Below are positions 16,807 to 27,410 of a stretch of DNA of 64,000 nt, one piece after another. The position numbers and the translations under genes were made by a program. How positions within the stretch are numbered: the first letter of the stretch is position 1; each line of letters starts with the position of its first letter. A model generated the notes under the pieces. It worked only from the letters and a program-made list of their open reading frames with translations. It searched no databases and was not told the origin of the DNA. This DNA comes from JACDAE01 sp963717195 (GTDB lineage Bacteria; Chloroflexota; Ktedonobacteria; Ktedonobacterales; Ktedonobacteraceae), in NCBI GenBank assembly GCA_963717195.1, contig CAVQVR010000021.1, positions 62,001-126,000 of the forward strand. Direction: 5' to 3'.

Positions 16807-16837
16807 GCGGTGACAGTATTGCCACCGCTTTTTTATT
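16806..16837 (+). terminator. Intrinsic terminator after tRNA-Pro
   Basis: AGCGGTG (16806-16812) pairs with CACCGCT (16823-16829) and is followed by TTTTTTATT. The stem begins at the last base of the encoded CCA. Confidence 0.85.
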
Positions 16838-16850
16838 CTCTCTCATCTAG

Positions 16851-16875
16851 GCGCGATAAATCTGGCCCCTACGCC
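16851..16875. repeat. Half-element of the GTAGGG...CCCTAC family
   Basis: GCGCGATAAATCTGGCCCC followed by TACG matches the right half of the 59.4-kb copies (GCGATAAATCTGGTCCCTAC). It overlaps the last codons of the downstream O-methyltransferase gene, so its end supplies the C-terminal KKA* region. Confidence 0.6.
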
Positions 16876-17936
16876 TTCTTCACTGCCGTTATCAATGCAG
16901 CACCAGGCAGAATCAAACGATGGTTGCGCACCTGCTCCATACCAGCTTGCTTCAACCATTCCTTCACGGTCTGGAAGGGATAACACGTCCCACCTACAGT
17001 CACCATGGTCAGAGCCATAAACTGAACCATCAGCGATGCCAGGTGCGATCCGTGCATCTGATCCGTGACCTGATCAACAAAAACTAGCATACCACCAGGC
17101 CTCAGCGTCTGCACCACCTTCGTCAGAATAGCCTGGTTCATCTCCGGTTGCAATAGATGTGCTATATGAAAGTACAGGGCAACATCAAAGGGCTCGGAGA
17201 AGAGCGCGGGAAAATCGTCTTGCACAATGTCGGCACACACAAAGTCTAGCCTGTTCTTCATCTTCATATATTTGGCCGTCCGCTGACCGGCCTCAATACC
17301 CGGTTGAATATCCATAATCGTAGCTTGCAGGCGCGGATACTTGCGACAAAACAGAACGCTATAACCAGCATGTGAACCACCAACGTCGAGCAAGCGCACA
17401 GCTCCCTGTGGCACAGAGACGCGTTTGACAACCTCGCTCCCCAACGCAGTAGCCAGCGACGCAAGGCCAGCATAATGACGGGCCAGCAATTGCTGGTTTT
17501 CGGGCAAGTTGGCATCTTCCTCGTAAGGCATACGCATAGCCTGAGCATCGGTATAGACCACCTCGGAAATATGCTCCCAGATGGCTACAATATCAGGACT
17601 ATGCAGAATGTAAGGCGCAATGCTGACAGGAGAGCTAGAGACGAGCCAGCGCTGAGCCATACGTGTGTTTGTATAGTTGCCATCACGATATCGCAGATAG
17701 CCAGCCGAGACAAGCAACTGGAGTAGCAACTGCAACCCCTGAGGGTGGCACTTCAACTTCTCGGCCAGCGCTTCTAAGGTTAGCCTCTGTTTACTTAAAG
17801 TGTCGAAGACACCCAGTTCACAGGCTGTGATAAGTACCTTCGCAATTCCAGGAGCCAGGGGTGTATCAAAAAGCGGCGTGGGCAAGATATTCAAACGCGA
17901 TAAGACAGCTTCAAGAGGCGTAAGACGTAATGGCAC
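16869..17936 (-). CDS. O-methyltransferase with dimerisation domain
   Basis: The 355-residue protein has the two-part layout of plant-type and bacterial hydroxyneurosporene/acetylserotonin O-methyltransferases. A helical N-terminal winged-helix dimerisation domain (about 15-100: CELGVFDTLSKQRLTLEALAEKL) precedes a Rossmann domain (about 175-350). Motif I is VRLLDVGGSHAGYSVLF; DFVCADIVQDDFP and LRPGGMLVFVDQV follow. It probably methylates a hydroxyl on a small aromatic or isoprenoid molecule. The start is GTG. A UbiA prenyltransferase gene lies 80 bp upstream on the same strand, so the two may act in one quinone- or terpenoid-like pathway; this is inference. Confidence 0.8.
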   Translation of the reverse strand: MPLRLTPLEAVLSRLNILPTPLFDTPLAPGIAKVLITACELGVFDTLSKQRLTLEALAEKLKCHPQGLQLLLQLLVSAGYLRYRDGNYTNTRMAQRWLVSSSPVSIAPYILHSPDIVAIWEHISEVVYTDAQAMRMPYEEDANLPENQQLLARHYAGLASLATALGSEVVKRVSVPQGAVRLLDVGGSHAGYSVLFCRKYPRLQATIMDIQPGIEAGQRTAKYMKMKNRLDFVCADIVQDDFPALFSEPFDVALYFHIAHLLQPEMNQAILTKVVQTLRPGGMLVFVDQVTDQMHGSHLASLMVQFMALTMVTVGGTCYPFQTVKEWLKQAGMEQVRNHRLILPGAALITAVKKA

Positions 17937-18017
17937 AACTTATAACATCCTTCACTAAATTGCAAAATCCACATCGATACTACAAGCATAGCAAATTATT
18001 GGAGCGTCTACAATGGA

Positions 18018-18896
18018 TCAAACGACCGCTGATAGCAACCATCCGGCTCCTAAAATGAGGGAGAGGAGCACAACGAGATAGAAATACAGTTTGCGCAGAG
18101 GCGCAGATGGCAGCTCCGGGCCAAAAAAGAAGAGCAGAGCAAGCACTATCAGGACGGAGACAAACAGCGTTGGACCGATAAGCTCTTCACGCGCCGGAAC
18201 AAGGTGAGTTATCGTAAGTAGCGCAACCAGGATGATGCTCAGGAGCAAGCAAATGGAGCAAACAAGAGAAGAGCGCCTCACCCCAAGGACGACGGCTAGC
18301 GTACGAGCATTATTAGTAGCATCATCTTCTACGTCCGGCAATGAATTCGCTAAATTGAGGGCGATACCCAGCAAGGCTGCAACCGGAACCAACCAGAAAA
18401 TGACAGGAATAATACGCCCTGCACCAACAAAGGCATAGACAGGAATCAGAGGAATGGCCAGAGCGAAGACAACTCCGCTCAATGGCGTCGATTTTAATCC
18501 AAAATTATAGCTCTGCCCCAACAGCAGGTAAAGTAACGAGATCAGCAGCGCTAATGGATTGAGAGGCAGCAACAGAAGTATCATTGCAACGATGAGCAAT
18601 AGACCGGTGATCAATGCTTCTCCTGGACGAACGAGCCCGCGTGGAATAGGTTTATCTTTCTTACTCGCTGCATCCGCTTGCCGGTCACAATAATCATTCA
18701 AAACGGCAATAGAAAGTTGCATTGCAGTATGGGCCGCAACAATCAGCCCGATGATATTCCAATCGCTATGCGGCCATGTAGCCAGCAGTGCAAATACAGC
18801 AACAGCCACAAGATGAAACAGTACAGGAAGAGGATGACAGAGCAGAAAAAACCCTGAAACTACATCGGTCAGGCGACGCTTTTTAGCAATCTGCAT
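18018..18896 (-). CDS. UbiA-family prenyltransferase
   Basis: The 292-residue integral membrane protein has about eight hydrophobic segments. It carries both Mg-diphosphate motifs of the family: NDYCDRQADAASKKDKP (NDxxDxxxD, about 65) and DVEDDATNNARTL (about 190). It attaches an isoprenoid chain to an aromatic or similar acceptor; relatives serve menaquinone, ubiquinone, heme O or chlorophyll synthesis, and the motifs do not decide which. A methyltransferase gene follows on the same strand. Confidence 0.85.
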   Translation of the reverse strand: MQIAKKRRLTDVVSGFFLLCHPLPVLFHLVAVAVFALLATWPHSDWNIIGLIVAAHTAMQLSIAVLNDYCDRQADAASKKDKPIPRGLVRPGEALITGLLLIVAMILLLLPLNPLALLISLLYLLLGQSYNFGLKSTPLSGVVFALAIPLIPVYAFVGAGRIIPVIFWLVPVAALLGIALNLANSLPDVEDDATNNARTLAVVLGVRRSSLVCSICLLLSIILVALLTITHLVPAREELIGPTLFVSVLIVLALLFFFGPELPSAPLRKLYFYLVVLLSLILGAGWLLSAVV

Positions 18897-18932
18897 ACCA
18901 GGTACACACTCTCTTCGTTAACATCAACCTGG

Positions 18933-18952
18933 GTAGGGACCAGATTTATCGC
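18933..18952. repeat. Short copy of the dispersed palindrome half-site
   Basis: GTAGGGACCAGATTTATCGC is identical to the reverse complement of the right half of the two 59.4-kb copies. It lies between the UbiA gene and the anti-sigma gene. Confidence 0.6.
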
Positions 18953-18959
18953 AACCCTA

Positions 18960-19514
18960 TCACCATACAGGCAAGCGATCCATCATTGCTTTCAGCCACT
19001 GGGAACGCACCTCAGCTCCAACTAGAGCCAGGGTGATCCAGATGCCAAGAATAGTACCCACAATCCAGAAGATCCCCATCAACATTTCACTATTTACATC
19101 TATAAACAGATGGGCGAAGTTAAGAAACACCTGGGAGAGGATATCGTGCCCGTTGGCAATCGGTAGCAGTCCACGTACCGACGGCTGACCCAGAATTACA
19201 CCAAACATCGCAATTGTAGAGAGGCAAATAATTACCAGCAATTCCGCCAGCGATGGACGTAACAATGCATAATTTGATTCCGGTTCCTGTTGCACACTGA
19301 GCGCAACACGCTGCATTATATTAAGAGTAAGATTAGATGGTTCGTAAACCATTTCTATCGCACGTAAATCTTGTACAATTGCCTCTAACAAGTAAAGCTC
19401 TCTCTCACAGGAGGTACAGTTTGCAACATGAGCCTCAAGCATACGCATTTGATCGAGCGTAAGCTGTCTATCAATATACAATTGTAGCAATCGGCTGGCC
19501 ACTGAACAGCGCAT
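18960..19514 (-). CDS. Anti-sigma factor, zinc-finger and membrane helices
   Basis: The 184-residue protein begins with a putative zinc-finger anti-sigma domain (zf-HC2): Cys3, His29, Cys33 and Cys36 in the usual H-x3-C-x2-C arrangement (HVANCTSC). Two hydrophobic segments follow (about 90-112 and 142-165), placing the C-terminus at or in the membrane. The ATG comes 2 nt after the stop of the ECF sigma gene, with GGGAGG overlapping that stop, so the pair is co-translated. It most likely binds and silences the neighbouring sigma factor. Confidence 0.85.
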   Translation of the reverse strand: MRCSVASRLLQLYIDRQLTLDQMRMLEAHVANCTSCERELYLLEAIVQDLRAIEMVYEPSNLTLNIMQRVALSVQQEPESNYALLRPSLAELLVIICLSTIAMFGVILGQPSVRGLLPIANGHDILSQVFLNFAHLFIDVNSEMLMGIFWIVGTILGIWITLALVGAEVRSQWLKAMMDRLPVW

Positions 19515-19516
19515 AC

Positions 19517-20158
19517 CTACCCTCCCGATTTCCGCTCACTATCAAAAGCTTCCATGCGTTCCTTCAATAAATTGCGTGCACGAAACAAATGTGTTTTAAT
19601 AGTACCGATAGGCATAGTGAGTATTTCAGCCATTTCCTCGTAGGTCATTTCTTGTAGATGCCGTAAAACCAGTACAATTCGATACTTTGCGGGCAACAGA
19701 GAGAGCTGTTGACGCACGAGCGCCTGGCGTTCATGCACTTCCATCTCTGCTTCGGCACGTTCATCACAACCTTCATGTTGTAATGATTGCTCTGCCTGAA
19801 CTGCAACTTGTAACGCACTATCCCGTTTCTTTTGTTCTATTTGTTTCAAGCTACAATTGTAAGCAATACGATACAACCAGGTAGAAAAACGGGCATCACC
19901 GCGAAACGAAGGCAGGCCTTGCCAGGCAGCGAGAAATGTCTCTTGCGTGACTTCGTTGGCGTCTTCGTATTGTTGAAGCATGCGAAATACAAGATTAAAG
20001 ACGCGTCTCTGATGACGTTGAACCAGCAGAGCAAAGGCTTCCTGATTACCATTCTTGCTCGCGGCTACAAGTTCTTTATCATCCTGTCCCGTCCAGGTCG
20101 ATGTAATCGAGACAGGTATTCCAATGCTTTGTGGTGGTTGCACGAGATACTCACCCAT
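19517..20158 (-). CDS. ECF-type RNA polymerase sigma factor
   Basis: The 213-residue protein has sigma region 2 (about 42-105: RHQRRVFNLVFRMLQQYEDA, then NEVTQETFLAAW) and region 4 (about 150-200: LSLLPAKYRIVLVLRHLQEM, then TMPIGTIKTHLFRARNLL). The composition and size are those of a RpoE-like ECF factor. It is paired with the membrane anti-sigma factor downstream. The signal it answers to is not shown by the sequence. Confidence 0.92.
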   Translation of the reverse strand: MGEYLVQPPQSIGIPVSITSTWTGQDDKELVAASKNGNQEAFALLVQRHQRRVFNLVFRMLQQYEDANEVTQETFLAAWQGLPSFRGDARFSTWLYRIAYNCSLKQIEQKKRDSALQVAVQAEQSLQHEGCDERAEAEMEVHERQALVRQQLSLLPAKYRIVLVLRHLQEMTYEEMAEILTMPIGTIKTHLFRARNLLKERMEAFDSERKSGG

Positions 20159-20271
20159 TATGCTAAGTTAGAGGGTAGAACAAAGTGGAATGTTTCACAA
20201 ATCTTAACGAAACATCTTCTTTGCTATATCTATCATAACATAGATTGAATGTTAGATAAAGAGGTACTCAA

Positions 20272-20706
20272 ATGTCTTTCGACGTTCTCCTGGTTCTGAT
20301 CGGCTGGTTAGTCGCTATGGCCATCTTTTTTGCTTTTATCGTTATGTTACGCTATCTTCATCATCGCGAAAGAATGGAGCTTATCAGGCACGGCATCAAT
20401 CCTGAAGGCTTACGTCGCCAGCGACGAAGTCGGGGAATGTTGCGAGCTGGCTTGATTATCACTATGGTCGGCCTGGCACTCACCATTGGACTCTACCCCG
20501 TTGGATTTTTTCTGCCGCCAACGTTTGCCACTCCATTTCACCTGGGTCCATGGCTACTACCTGGACTCATTCCGCTAGGTGTGGGTATCGCGCTTAGTGG
20601 GAGCTATTACCTGGAACAGAACGCGCTGATCAGCAGTGATGATGCCAACGACAATGTTATTCCCTTGAAAGAGCACCAGGAGAAAAAACAGAAAGAAAAG
20701 TATTAG
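20272..20706 (+). CDS. Two- to three-helix membrane protein of DUF6249-like type
   Basis: There are 144 residues. An N-terminal helix (about 5-27) is followed by a basic cytoplasmic stretch with HHRERMELIRHGINPEGLRR. Two more helices follow (about 57-78 and 92-112), then a charged tail. The R-E-R-x-x-L-I-x-x-G-x-x-P motif after the first helix is typical of small bacterial proteins often encoded beside ECF sigma/anti-sigma pairs; that family link is from memory. It is divergent from the sigma operon. Confidence 0.6.
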   Translation: MSFDVLLVLIGWLVAMAIFFAFIVMLRYLHHRERMELIRHGINPEGLRRQRRSRGMLRAGLIITMVGLALTIGLYPVGFFLPPTFATPFHLGPWLLPGLIPLGVGIALSGSYYLEQNALISSDDANDNVIPLKEHQEKKQKEKY

Positions 20707-20855
20707 CCCATTGAGCTATCTCAAACCTCGCACCTATTTTGCCGTCAGACCATTAGAGATGGATAGATGAGAGGATTTGAGATAGGGATGGAAGCCGCTG
20801 AGAAGCCTTTATAAAAGCAATTTTTTGAGATCTTATAAAAGTCCTAAAAAACCTA

Positions 20856-20884
20856 TTGACAGGATGCCACTGTAGTGATATTAT
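20856..20884 (+). promoter_or_regulatory. Consensus promoter of the rRNA operon
   Basis: TTGACA (20856-20861), a 17-bp spacer and TATTAT (20879-20884). It lies about 180 nt before the 16S gene and starts a leader that contains one arm of the processing stem. The 360-bp gap 20707-21066 holds no gene. Confidence 0.85.
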
Positions 20885-20949
20885 TCCCCTTGCGCCGGAC
20901 AGTAAATTGAAAAGCGCACCCGGTGCGAAGGCATCAGAAGGTACCTGAA

Positions 20950-20968
20950 CAACTGAAGAGTGGTAAGG
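20950..20968 (+). other. Leader arm of the 16S processing stem
   Basis: CAACTGAAGAGTGGTAAGG pairs with 22664-22682 beyond the 16S 3' end with one mismatch, a 19-bp helix of the kind cut by RNase III. A second complementary block flanks it: GCGAAGG in the leader and CCTTCGC just before tRNA-Ile. Confidence 0.75.
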
Positions 20969-21066
20969 AAACAAGAGTACAGTAATATAGTAAACCTGTC
21001 AAGGATTTTGATAAGCTTGTCACCAACAAAAAACATAAATCTCCGTTGAGAGATTTGTATAAATAA

Positions 21067-22554
<1,488 letters not shown>

Positions 22555-22663
22555 GGGAGTCTGAACTCTTCGGGGTTCGATCCCAGGTCAATTCTCACTA
22601 CTCGTGAGATACGATGAGCAAGCTTGTTCCTGACAGGTCCACATACTGATACTTTTGTCCTAC

Positions 22664-22682
22664 CTTACCACTCTTGAGTTGC
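22664..22682 (+). other. Trailer arm of the 16S processing stem
   Basis: CCTTACCACTCTTGAGTTG pairs with the leader arm at 20950-20968, so the primary transcript can close into a helix that brackets the whole 16S gene. The rest of the 158-nt spacer 22552-22709 contains nothing else that I recognise. Confidence 0.75.
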
Positions 22683-22709
22683 TTAGATACTCACGATCCT
22701 TCGCAACAA

Positions 22710-22783
22710 GGGCTTTTAGCTCAGGTGGTTAGAGCGCAGTCCTGATAAGACTGAGGTCCCTGGTTCGAGTCCAGGAAGGCCCA
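22710..22783 (+). tRNA. tRNA-Ile (anticodon GAT)
   Basis: This 74-nt cloverleaf has acceptor GGGCTTT/AAGGCCC and anticodon stem CAGTC/GACTG with loop CTGATAA (GAT at 34-36). The T-arm is CCTGG TTCGAGT CCAGG. CCA is not encoded in full (A, then TTAT). Confidence 0.96.
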
Positions 22784-22795
22784 TTATCCCATCAC

Positions 22796-22871
22796 GGGGA
22801 CGTAGCTTAGTTGGAAGAGCGCCGCCTTTGCACGGCGGAGGTCAGGGGTTCGAATCCCCTCGTCTCCACCA
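22796..22871 (+). tRNA. tRNA-Ala (anticodon TGC)
   Basis: This 76-nt cloverleaf has acceptor GGGGACG/CGTCTCC and anticodon stem CCGCC/GGCGG with loop TTTGCAC (TGC at 34-36). CCA is encoded. It lies 12 nt after tRNA-Ile. Confidence 0.96.
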
Positions 22872-22910
22872 GGGGATTTTACCTTGAAGCCCGCTTGTAT
22901 ATGCAGGTGG

Positions 22911-23027
<117 letters not shown>

Positions 23028-23028
23028 C

Positions 23029-23056
23029 ACCCGCCTGTATAGGCGGGTTTTCCTTT
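23029..23056 (+). terminator. Terminator of the rRNA operon
   Basis: ACCCGCCT, loop GTAT and AGGCGGGT form a perfect 8-bp stem followed by TTTCCTTTT. A similar CCCGC...GCAGG sequence precedes the 5S gene. Confidence 0.8.
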
Positions 23057-23078
23057 TAAGAGAGGCTCGATCAATCCA

Positions 23079-24062
23079 TTAATAGGTGACCACCGTCGTC
23101 CCATAACTCGTATCCATGTACATCCAGGCTGCTGCCCTCTCCGATAAATTGATACACCCATGACTACCAGTGCCCGCGAACTCTTCACCCTCCGGATCAT
23201 AATGCGGAAATTCCGTTCCGGGACCATAATAGGTCCTCCACCAGCTATCATGCAGATAGTAGCCACCCGTACGATACTCCATGGCATAGTTGATAGGCGT
23301 ATCAGGATACCAGTTGGGCGACCCGACCGGAACGCGCGACTTGAAAATAGTATGCCACCTACGCCGCGAAACGTGCCACACACCAACCGGGGATGGATCA
23401 CCAACACGACCACTGGTGACGAAAAAAGCCTTCACCAGCTTCCCATCCTGATAGACGCGAGCCGTCTGCTCAATAAACGATACCACAATAACCTGCCCGG
23501 AAAGATGATGATATTGGATTAACTCCAAATCAGTGGCATGAGGCTGATTCCATGCAGTCTTATCGGCGTAGTCAGCCTCCATAGCTTGTAGATGAATAAT
23601 ATTCGTGTTGATAAGTTTGATGGCTGCTTGATAGTCATTTATAGTATGAGCACTCCTCACAGCATCGGTGCCATCCAGGCTAGAACTATCACCCTGGTTA
23701 TACTCGTAGTCAGGCATATACGTTTGTTTATTATATTCATCCCGATACTGATGCGCTTTACCCCAATCAAGTATTTCCTGATGATACTGATCAAGCAAAC
23801 TCTTTGCCTGAAGCTGTACCTTGAACATTTCGGCTATATACTCTATCTGCCGTTGGGCAAACCCACGCTCAACTTGCCACATATCAAGCACAACCGGGCC
23901 CTTCAGTACATGCATTCTCTTGCTTTCTCGATAATGCACTACATGATCATTGCTTCTATGGATAGCAAACAAAAACATAATCCCAATAAGCATGCAGGCG
24001 GCGCAGATGCTGCCTCCGATCAACCACCTGGATACACCTTTTTTCCTCTTGTTCACACACAT
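23079..24062 (-). CDS. Membrane-anchored L,D-transpeptidase (YkuD domain)
   Basis: The 327-residue protein has a basic start and one transmembrane helix (about 13-33). A helical, charged stalk (about 40-195) precedes a C-terminal YkuD domain (about 190-327). The catalytic box is GTGSHGCINLSERAA, with Cys303 as nucleophile and the upstream His in GGYYLHDSWW. Such enzymes make 3-3 cross-links in peptidoglycan or attach proteins to it on the outer face. It converges with the rRNA operon. The 230-bp gap before the next gene upstream holds only a long antisense frame without support. Confidence 0.88.
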   Translation of the reverse strand: MCVNKRKKGVSRWLIGGSICAACMLIGIMFLFAIHRSNDHVVHYRESKRMHVLKGPVVLDMWQVERGFAQRQIEYIAEMFKVQLQAKSLLDQYHQEILDWGKAHQYRDEYNKQTYMPDYEYNQGDSSSLDGTDAVRSAHTINDYQAAIKLINTNIIHLQAMEADYADKTAWNQPHATDLELIQYHHLSGQVIVVSFIEQTARVYQDGKLVKAFFVTSGRVGDPSPVGVWHVSRRRWHTIFKSRVPVGSPNWYPDTPINYAMEYRTGGYYLHDSWWRTYYGPGTEFPHYDPEGEEFAGTGSHGCINLSERAAAWMYMDTSYGTTVVTY

Positions 24063-24290
24063 ACTCCCTTTTTATTTCGATCCCCTATCCGGCCCGTCCT
24101 CCACTTCCTTTTTCAGTGTACCAAAGGGCATGTAAACACGTTTTTGAATATAGGTGACTATAGAAGCGGAACATCATGGCGGAGTTGTATCAACTGGAAT
24201 TTCCCCTTTTGCAGAGCTAACAAAAACCTGGCAAGATATCTGAAAGGTGATGAATACTTTTCTTATTTCATTCATCATCAGAAGATTTTT

Positions 24291-27200
24291 TTAGAGGGCT
24301 CTCTCTTCTTCTGGCACCAGCTCACCCAGAACAGTTGCGTCCTCTGCCTGTCTCATCTCTTGCACAAGGTGTATATAGGCGGAGCGTGTTGCGCACGTCT
24401 TCGGATGGTGGGTTCCAAGCTTTTGTTCGCGAATGAATAACGCTTGCTGATACAGTGAGAGCGCCTCTCTGTTTTGCCGTTGCAGCTGGTGGAAGCGGGC
24501 CAGGGGATGCAAGGTTTCTGCGACAGCTGGATGCTCTGGGCCAAGGTAGTGTTGGCGAACAGCCAGGGCCCGCTGATACAAGGGTTCCGCCTGCTTATAT
24601 TTGCCTTGTTCAGCGTAAAGTTGCGCCAGACCGGTGAGTAGTTCAGCGACCTCGACATGCTCAGGACCCAGCGCCTGTTCCCTGATCCGTAAGGCTCGCT
24701 GATACCACGGTTCTGCCTCTTCATACTTTCCTTGCTCTCTATAAAGGTTAGCCAACCCGGCTAGTGCGTAGGCAACATTGGGATGCTCAGAACCTAACGC
24801 TTGCTCCGAATTGAGTAAGGCCCGCTGATACAAAAACTCCGCATCCTCATACTTTCCCTGCATGTAGTAGAGGGAAGCCTGGTTATTGAGTAACTCGGCT
24901 ACCAGGGGATGTGTCAGCCCTAATGCCTGTTCCCGAATGCGCAGAGCTTGCTGATATAAGGATTCTGCCTCCTCATACTTCCCTTGCTCTCTAGAGAGAT
25001 TAGCCAACCCGATGAGTGGATACGCAACATGTGGATGTTCAGAACCCAATGGGCGCTCCCAGATACACAAGACACGCTGAAACAAGGATTTCGCCTCTTC
25101 ATACTTTCCCTGCTCGTAGTAGAGGTAAGCCAGGTTGTTGAGCGGGTAGGCAAGTTGGGGATGCTCAGAACCCAATGCGTGCTCCCAAATGCGTATGGAG
25201 CGTAGATATAAGGGTTCTGCTTCTTCATACTTCCCTCGCTGGTAAGAAAATAACGCCTGATTATTGAGCGAATAGGCAAGTTGGGGATGCTCAGGCCCCA
25301 ACGTATTTTCCCAAATACGCAACGCTTGCTGATATAAGGGTTCTGCCTCCTCATACTTTCCCTGTTTAAAATGGAGAATAGCGAGATTGTTGAGTAGCTC
25401 GGCAATCCGTGGATGTTCAGAACCCAATGCATGCTCCCAAACATGCAAAGCCCGCTGAAACAAAGGTTCCGCGTCCTCATATTTTCCCTGTTCAAAGTAG
25501 AGTTTGGCTAAATCGTTGAGTGAATTGGCGACTTGTGAATGCTCAGGACCCAACTCATGCACTCGAATGTGCAAAGCCTGTTGATACAAAGATTCCGCAC
25601 CCTCATATTTCCCTTGCTGCCAATAGATCTCTGCCAGTCCATGCAGTGAATAAGCGACCAGGGGATGCTCAGAACCCAACTCATGCACTCGAATGTGCAA
25701 GGCTCGCTGAAACAAAGGTTCCGCATCCTCATATTTTCCCTGTTCAAAGTAGAGGTGAGCCAGACCGTGAAGCGCCTCAGCCACGAGGAGATGCTCCGTT
25801 CCCAACACATCCTCTCCGAGGCGCAACGCTCGTCCATAAAGGACTTCCGCCTCGGCATATCGTGCATACTTACAGAGATAGAAAGCGATATGACTCATCA
25901 ATGTGATGCACAGCGCCTCATCTTTACACCGCTGTTCACTGCGTGTGAGGCACACCAGAGCGTGTGGCAGTAGCCGTCCACCGATCTGCCAGTAGTCAGC
26001 TTGCATTTCCTCGGCAGGAAAAAGGTGCGTCACGGCACGGAGCACACGCGCAGCCCAGGCGTGCTGAACCGCGTTTGAGAGGCGCCCTTTGAGCACCGCC
26101 TGTACCAGCCGATGAATTGTGACAGTCTGAGTGACCGGGTTGCGTTGGAGCAACGAATAGGAGAGTAGCGCTTTGAGTGCCTGCTGAAACTGAAAAGGAT
26201 CTGCGGCGAATGTCTCAAATGGTGCTCCCAGGTGCACAGCGCCCTCGCGAAAAAAGGCCTCAGGAATGGCTTCAGGAGCCAGAAACGCACACACCGTCAG
26301 CATTTCCACAGCTGCTGGATTGCTCTGCTCCAGTTGCTCGAAGGCCAGCGCAAAGGTTCTGGTCACCGACAAGGGATGATCAGAGTGAGCCTCACGCTCG
26401 TCCAGGAGGCGCAAGTGGGAAGACTGGAACAGTGAGAGATAGTCGGACAAACGACATTGCGTGGCTTCGAGATATGCGCCAGCTTGATCGAGGGCCAGCG
26501 GGAGGGCACCCAGAGCAGAGACGATCTCTCTAGCAATCGCCTCCTCCATAGGGGTAAGAGAATCCAGGGCAGCAGTCGGATCAAGCAGCCTGGCCCTGTG
26601 CAATACCAGGTGCATTCCCTCTTCTTGCGTCATCTGTTCTAGCGCCAGCGTCTGTGTGGTAAAGCCCAGAGCCTGTTTGCGGGAGGTCAAGAGGAAGGAC
26701 CCACAGCGAGCGGGAGGCCAAAAACCCTTTACCAGTTCTGCATCTTCCACATTGTCGAAAATCACCAACCAGTTGCGGTGGTTAGTTAGCCAACGGATAA
26801 CCGCAGAGACGACGCGGCTTTGCTCCTGTTCTTGCCTCTCAGGCAGATTGAGCAGAGTGGCGATAGCGATCATGTTGGAGATGATATTTTCTGTAGTTTC
26901 CGCACTGATCCAGAAGACGGCAGCATAGTCGTTGGCGTGCCGATAAGCATATTCGATGGCCGTCTGGGTTTTGCCGATACCCCCCAGGCCGCTCAAAGTG
27001 TATGACTGACTCAGAACAGCAGTGTGTTCATGGGTGAGGGTATCGTGCAACTGTTGCAGCACACTCTCGCGGCCCGTGAAGAACGGGTTGCGCTGATAGG
27101 GCAGATGCCAGTATGGGGAGAGTGCTGTCATACTGGCTTCCAGCAAGCGTCGCGTCTGTTGGGTATCCAGATGCAAATGATGAGCTAATTCCAAAACGAT

Positions 27201-27356
27201 GGTTTTGCTCTCGGGAAGAAAGTCCCCGCGTTCCCAGCTTCCAATGCTATTACGATGGACACCGACACGCGTCGCCAACTCGTGCTGAGTGATCCGGCGT
27301 TGCTTGCGAAATCCCTTGAGGAGTTCTCCAAAGGTGGAGAGCTGAATATCTTCCAT
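24291..27356 (-). CDS. XRE-HTH / NB-ARC ATPase / TPR protein (STAND, NLR-like)
   Basis: There are 1021 residues from the ATG at 27356, which has AGGGAG 5 nt upstream; a frame 18 codons longer lacks a site. Order: a Cro/C1-type HTH (about 5-60: LKGFRKQRRITQHELATRVG), then an NB-ARC domain (about 90-350) with P-loop SGLGGIGKTQTA and Walker B WLVIFDNVEDAEL. An all-helical region precedes about twelve 42-residue TPR units (about 500-1000) of the kinesin-light-chain style (N-N-L-A-x-L-Y-x-E-Q-G-K-Y-E-E-A). This is the layout of signal-sensing STAND ATPases: repeats sense a ligand, the ATPase oligomerises, and the HTH is the effector or DNA binder. The gene directly follows coaX. Its role (regulation or immunity) is unknown. 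Confidence 0.9.
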   Translation of the reverse strand: MEDIQLSTFGELLKGFRKQRRITQHELATRVGVHRNSIGSWERGDFLPESKTIVLELAHHLHLDTQQTRRLLEASMTALSPYWHLPYQRNPFFTGRESVLQQLHDTLTHEHTAVLSQSYTLSGLGGIGKTQTAIEYAYRHANDYAAVFWISAETTENIISNMIAIATLLNLPERQEQEQSRVVSAVIRWLTNHRNWLVIFDNVEDAELVKGFWPPARCGSFLLTSRKQALGFTTQTLALEQMTQEEGMHLVLHRARLLDPTAALDSLTPMEEAIAREIVSALGALPLALDQAGAYLEATQCRLSDYLSLFQSSHLRLLDEREAHSDHPLSVTRTFALAFEQLEQSNPAAVEMLTVCAFLAPEAIPEAFFREGAVHLGAPFETFAADPFQFQQALKALLSYSLLQRNPVTQTVTIHRLVQAVLKGRLSNAVQHAWAARVLRAVTHLFPAEEMQADYWQIGGRLLPHALVCLTRSEQRCKDEALCITLMSHIAFYLCKYARYAEAEVLYGRALRLGEDVLGTEHLLVAEALHGLAHLYFEQGKYEDAEPLFQRALHIRVHELGSEHPLVAYSLHGLAEIYWQQGKYEGAESLYQQALHIRVHELGPEHSQVANSLNDLAKLYFEQGKYEDAEPLFQRALHVWEHALGSEHPRIAELLNNLAILHFKQGKYEEAEPLYQQALRIWENTLGPEHPQLAYSLNNQALFSYQRGKYEEAEPLYLRSIRIWEHALGSEHPQLAYPLNNLAYLYYEQGKYEEAKSLFQRVLCIWERPLGSEHPHVAYPLIGLANLSREQGKYEEAESLYQQALRIREQALGLTHPLVAELLNNQASLYYMQGKYEDAEFLYQRALLNSEQALGSEHPNVAYALAGLANLYREQGKYEEAEPWYQRALRIREQALGPEHVEVAELLTGLAQLYAEQGKYKQAEPLYQRALAVRQHYLGPEHPAVAETLHPLARFHQLQRQNREALSLYQQALFIREQKLGTHHPKTCATRSAYIHLVQEMRQAEDATVLGELVPEEERAL
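24400..25870 (-). repeat. 126-bp tandem coding repeats (TPR array)
   Basis: About twelve copies of a 126-bp unit encode the TPRs. The central units remain close at DNA level (for example recurring TACTTTCCCTG and GAACCCAA blocks on the plus strand), implying recent duplication or gene conversion. The boundaries are approximate. Confidence 0.8.
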
Positions 27357-27410
27357 ATTTTCTCCCTCATGCAAAAGCGCTGATATTGACAAGGAATGTG
27401 CACCGCTCAT

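Noticed and set aside
23592..24440. Plus-strand frame of 282 codons opposite the L,D-transpeptidase
   Set aside because: It has no family-like sequence and no ribosome binding site, and it spans the ends of two well-supported minus-strand genes.
24920..25495. Minus-strand repetitive frame of 191 codons within the TPR array
   Set aside because: It is an alternate frame of the 126-bp repeats; it repeats only because the real gene does.
24400..25870. Regular 126-bp repeats resembling a CRISPR-like array
   Set aside because: There are no unique spacers; the period is a multiple of three and encodes TPR units in one long frame.
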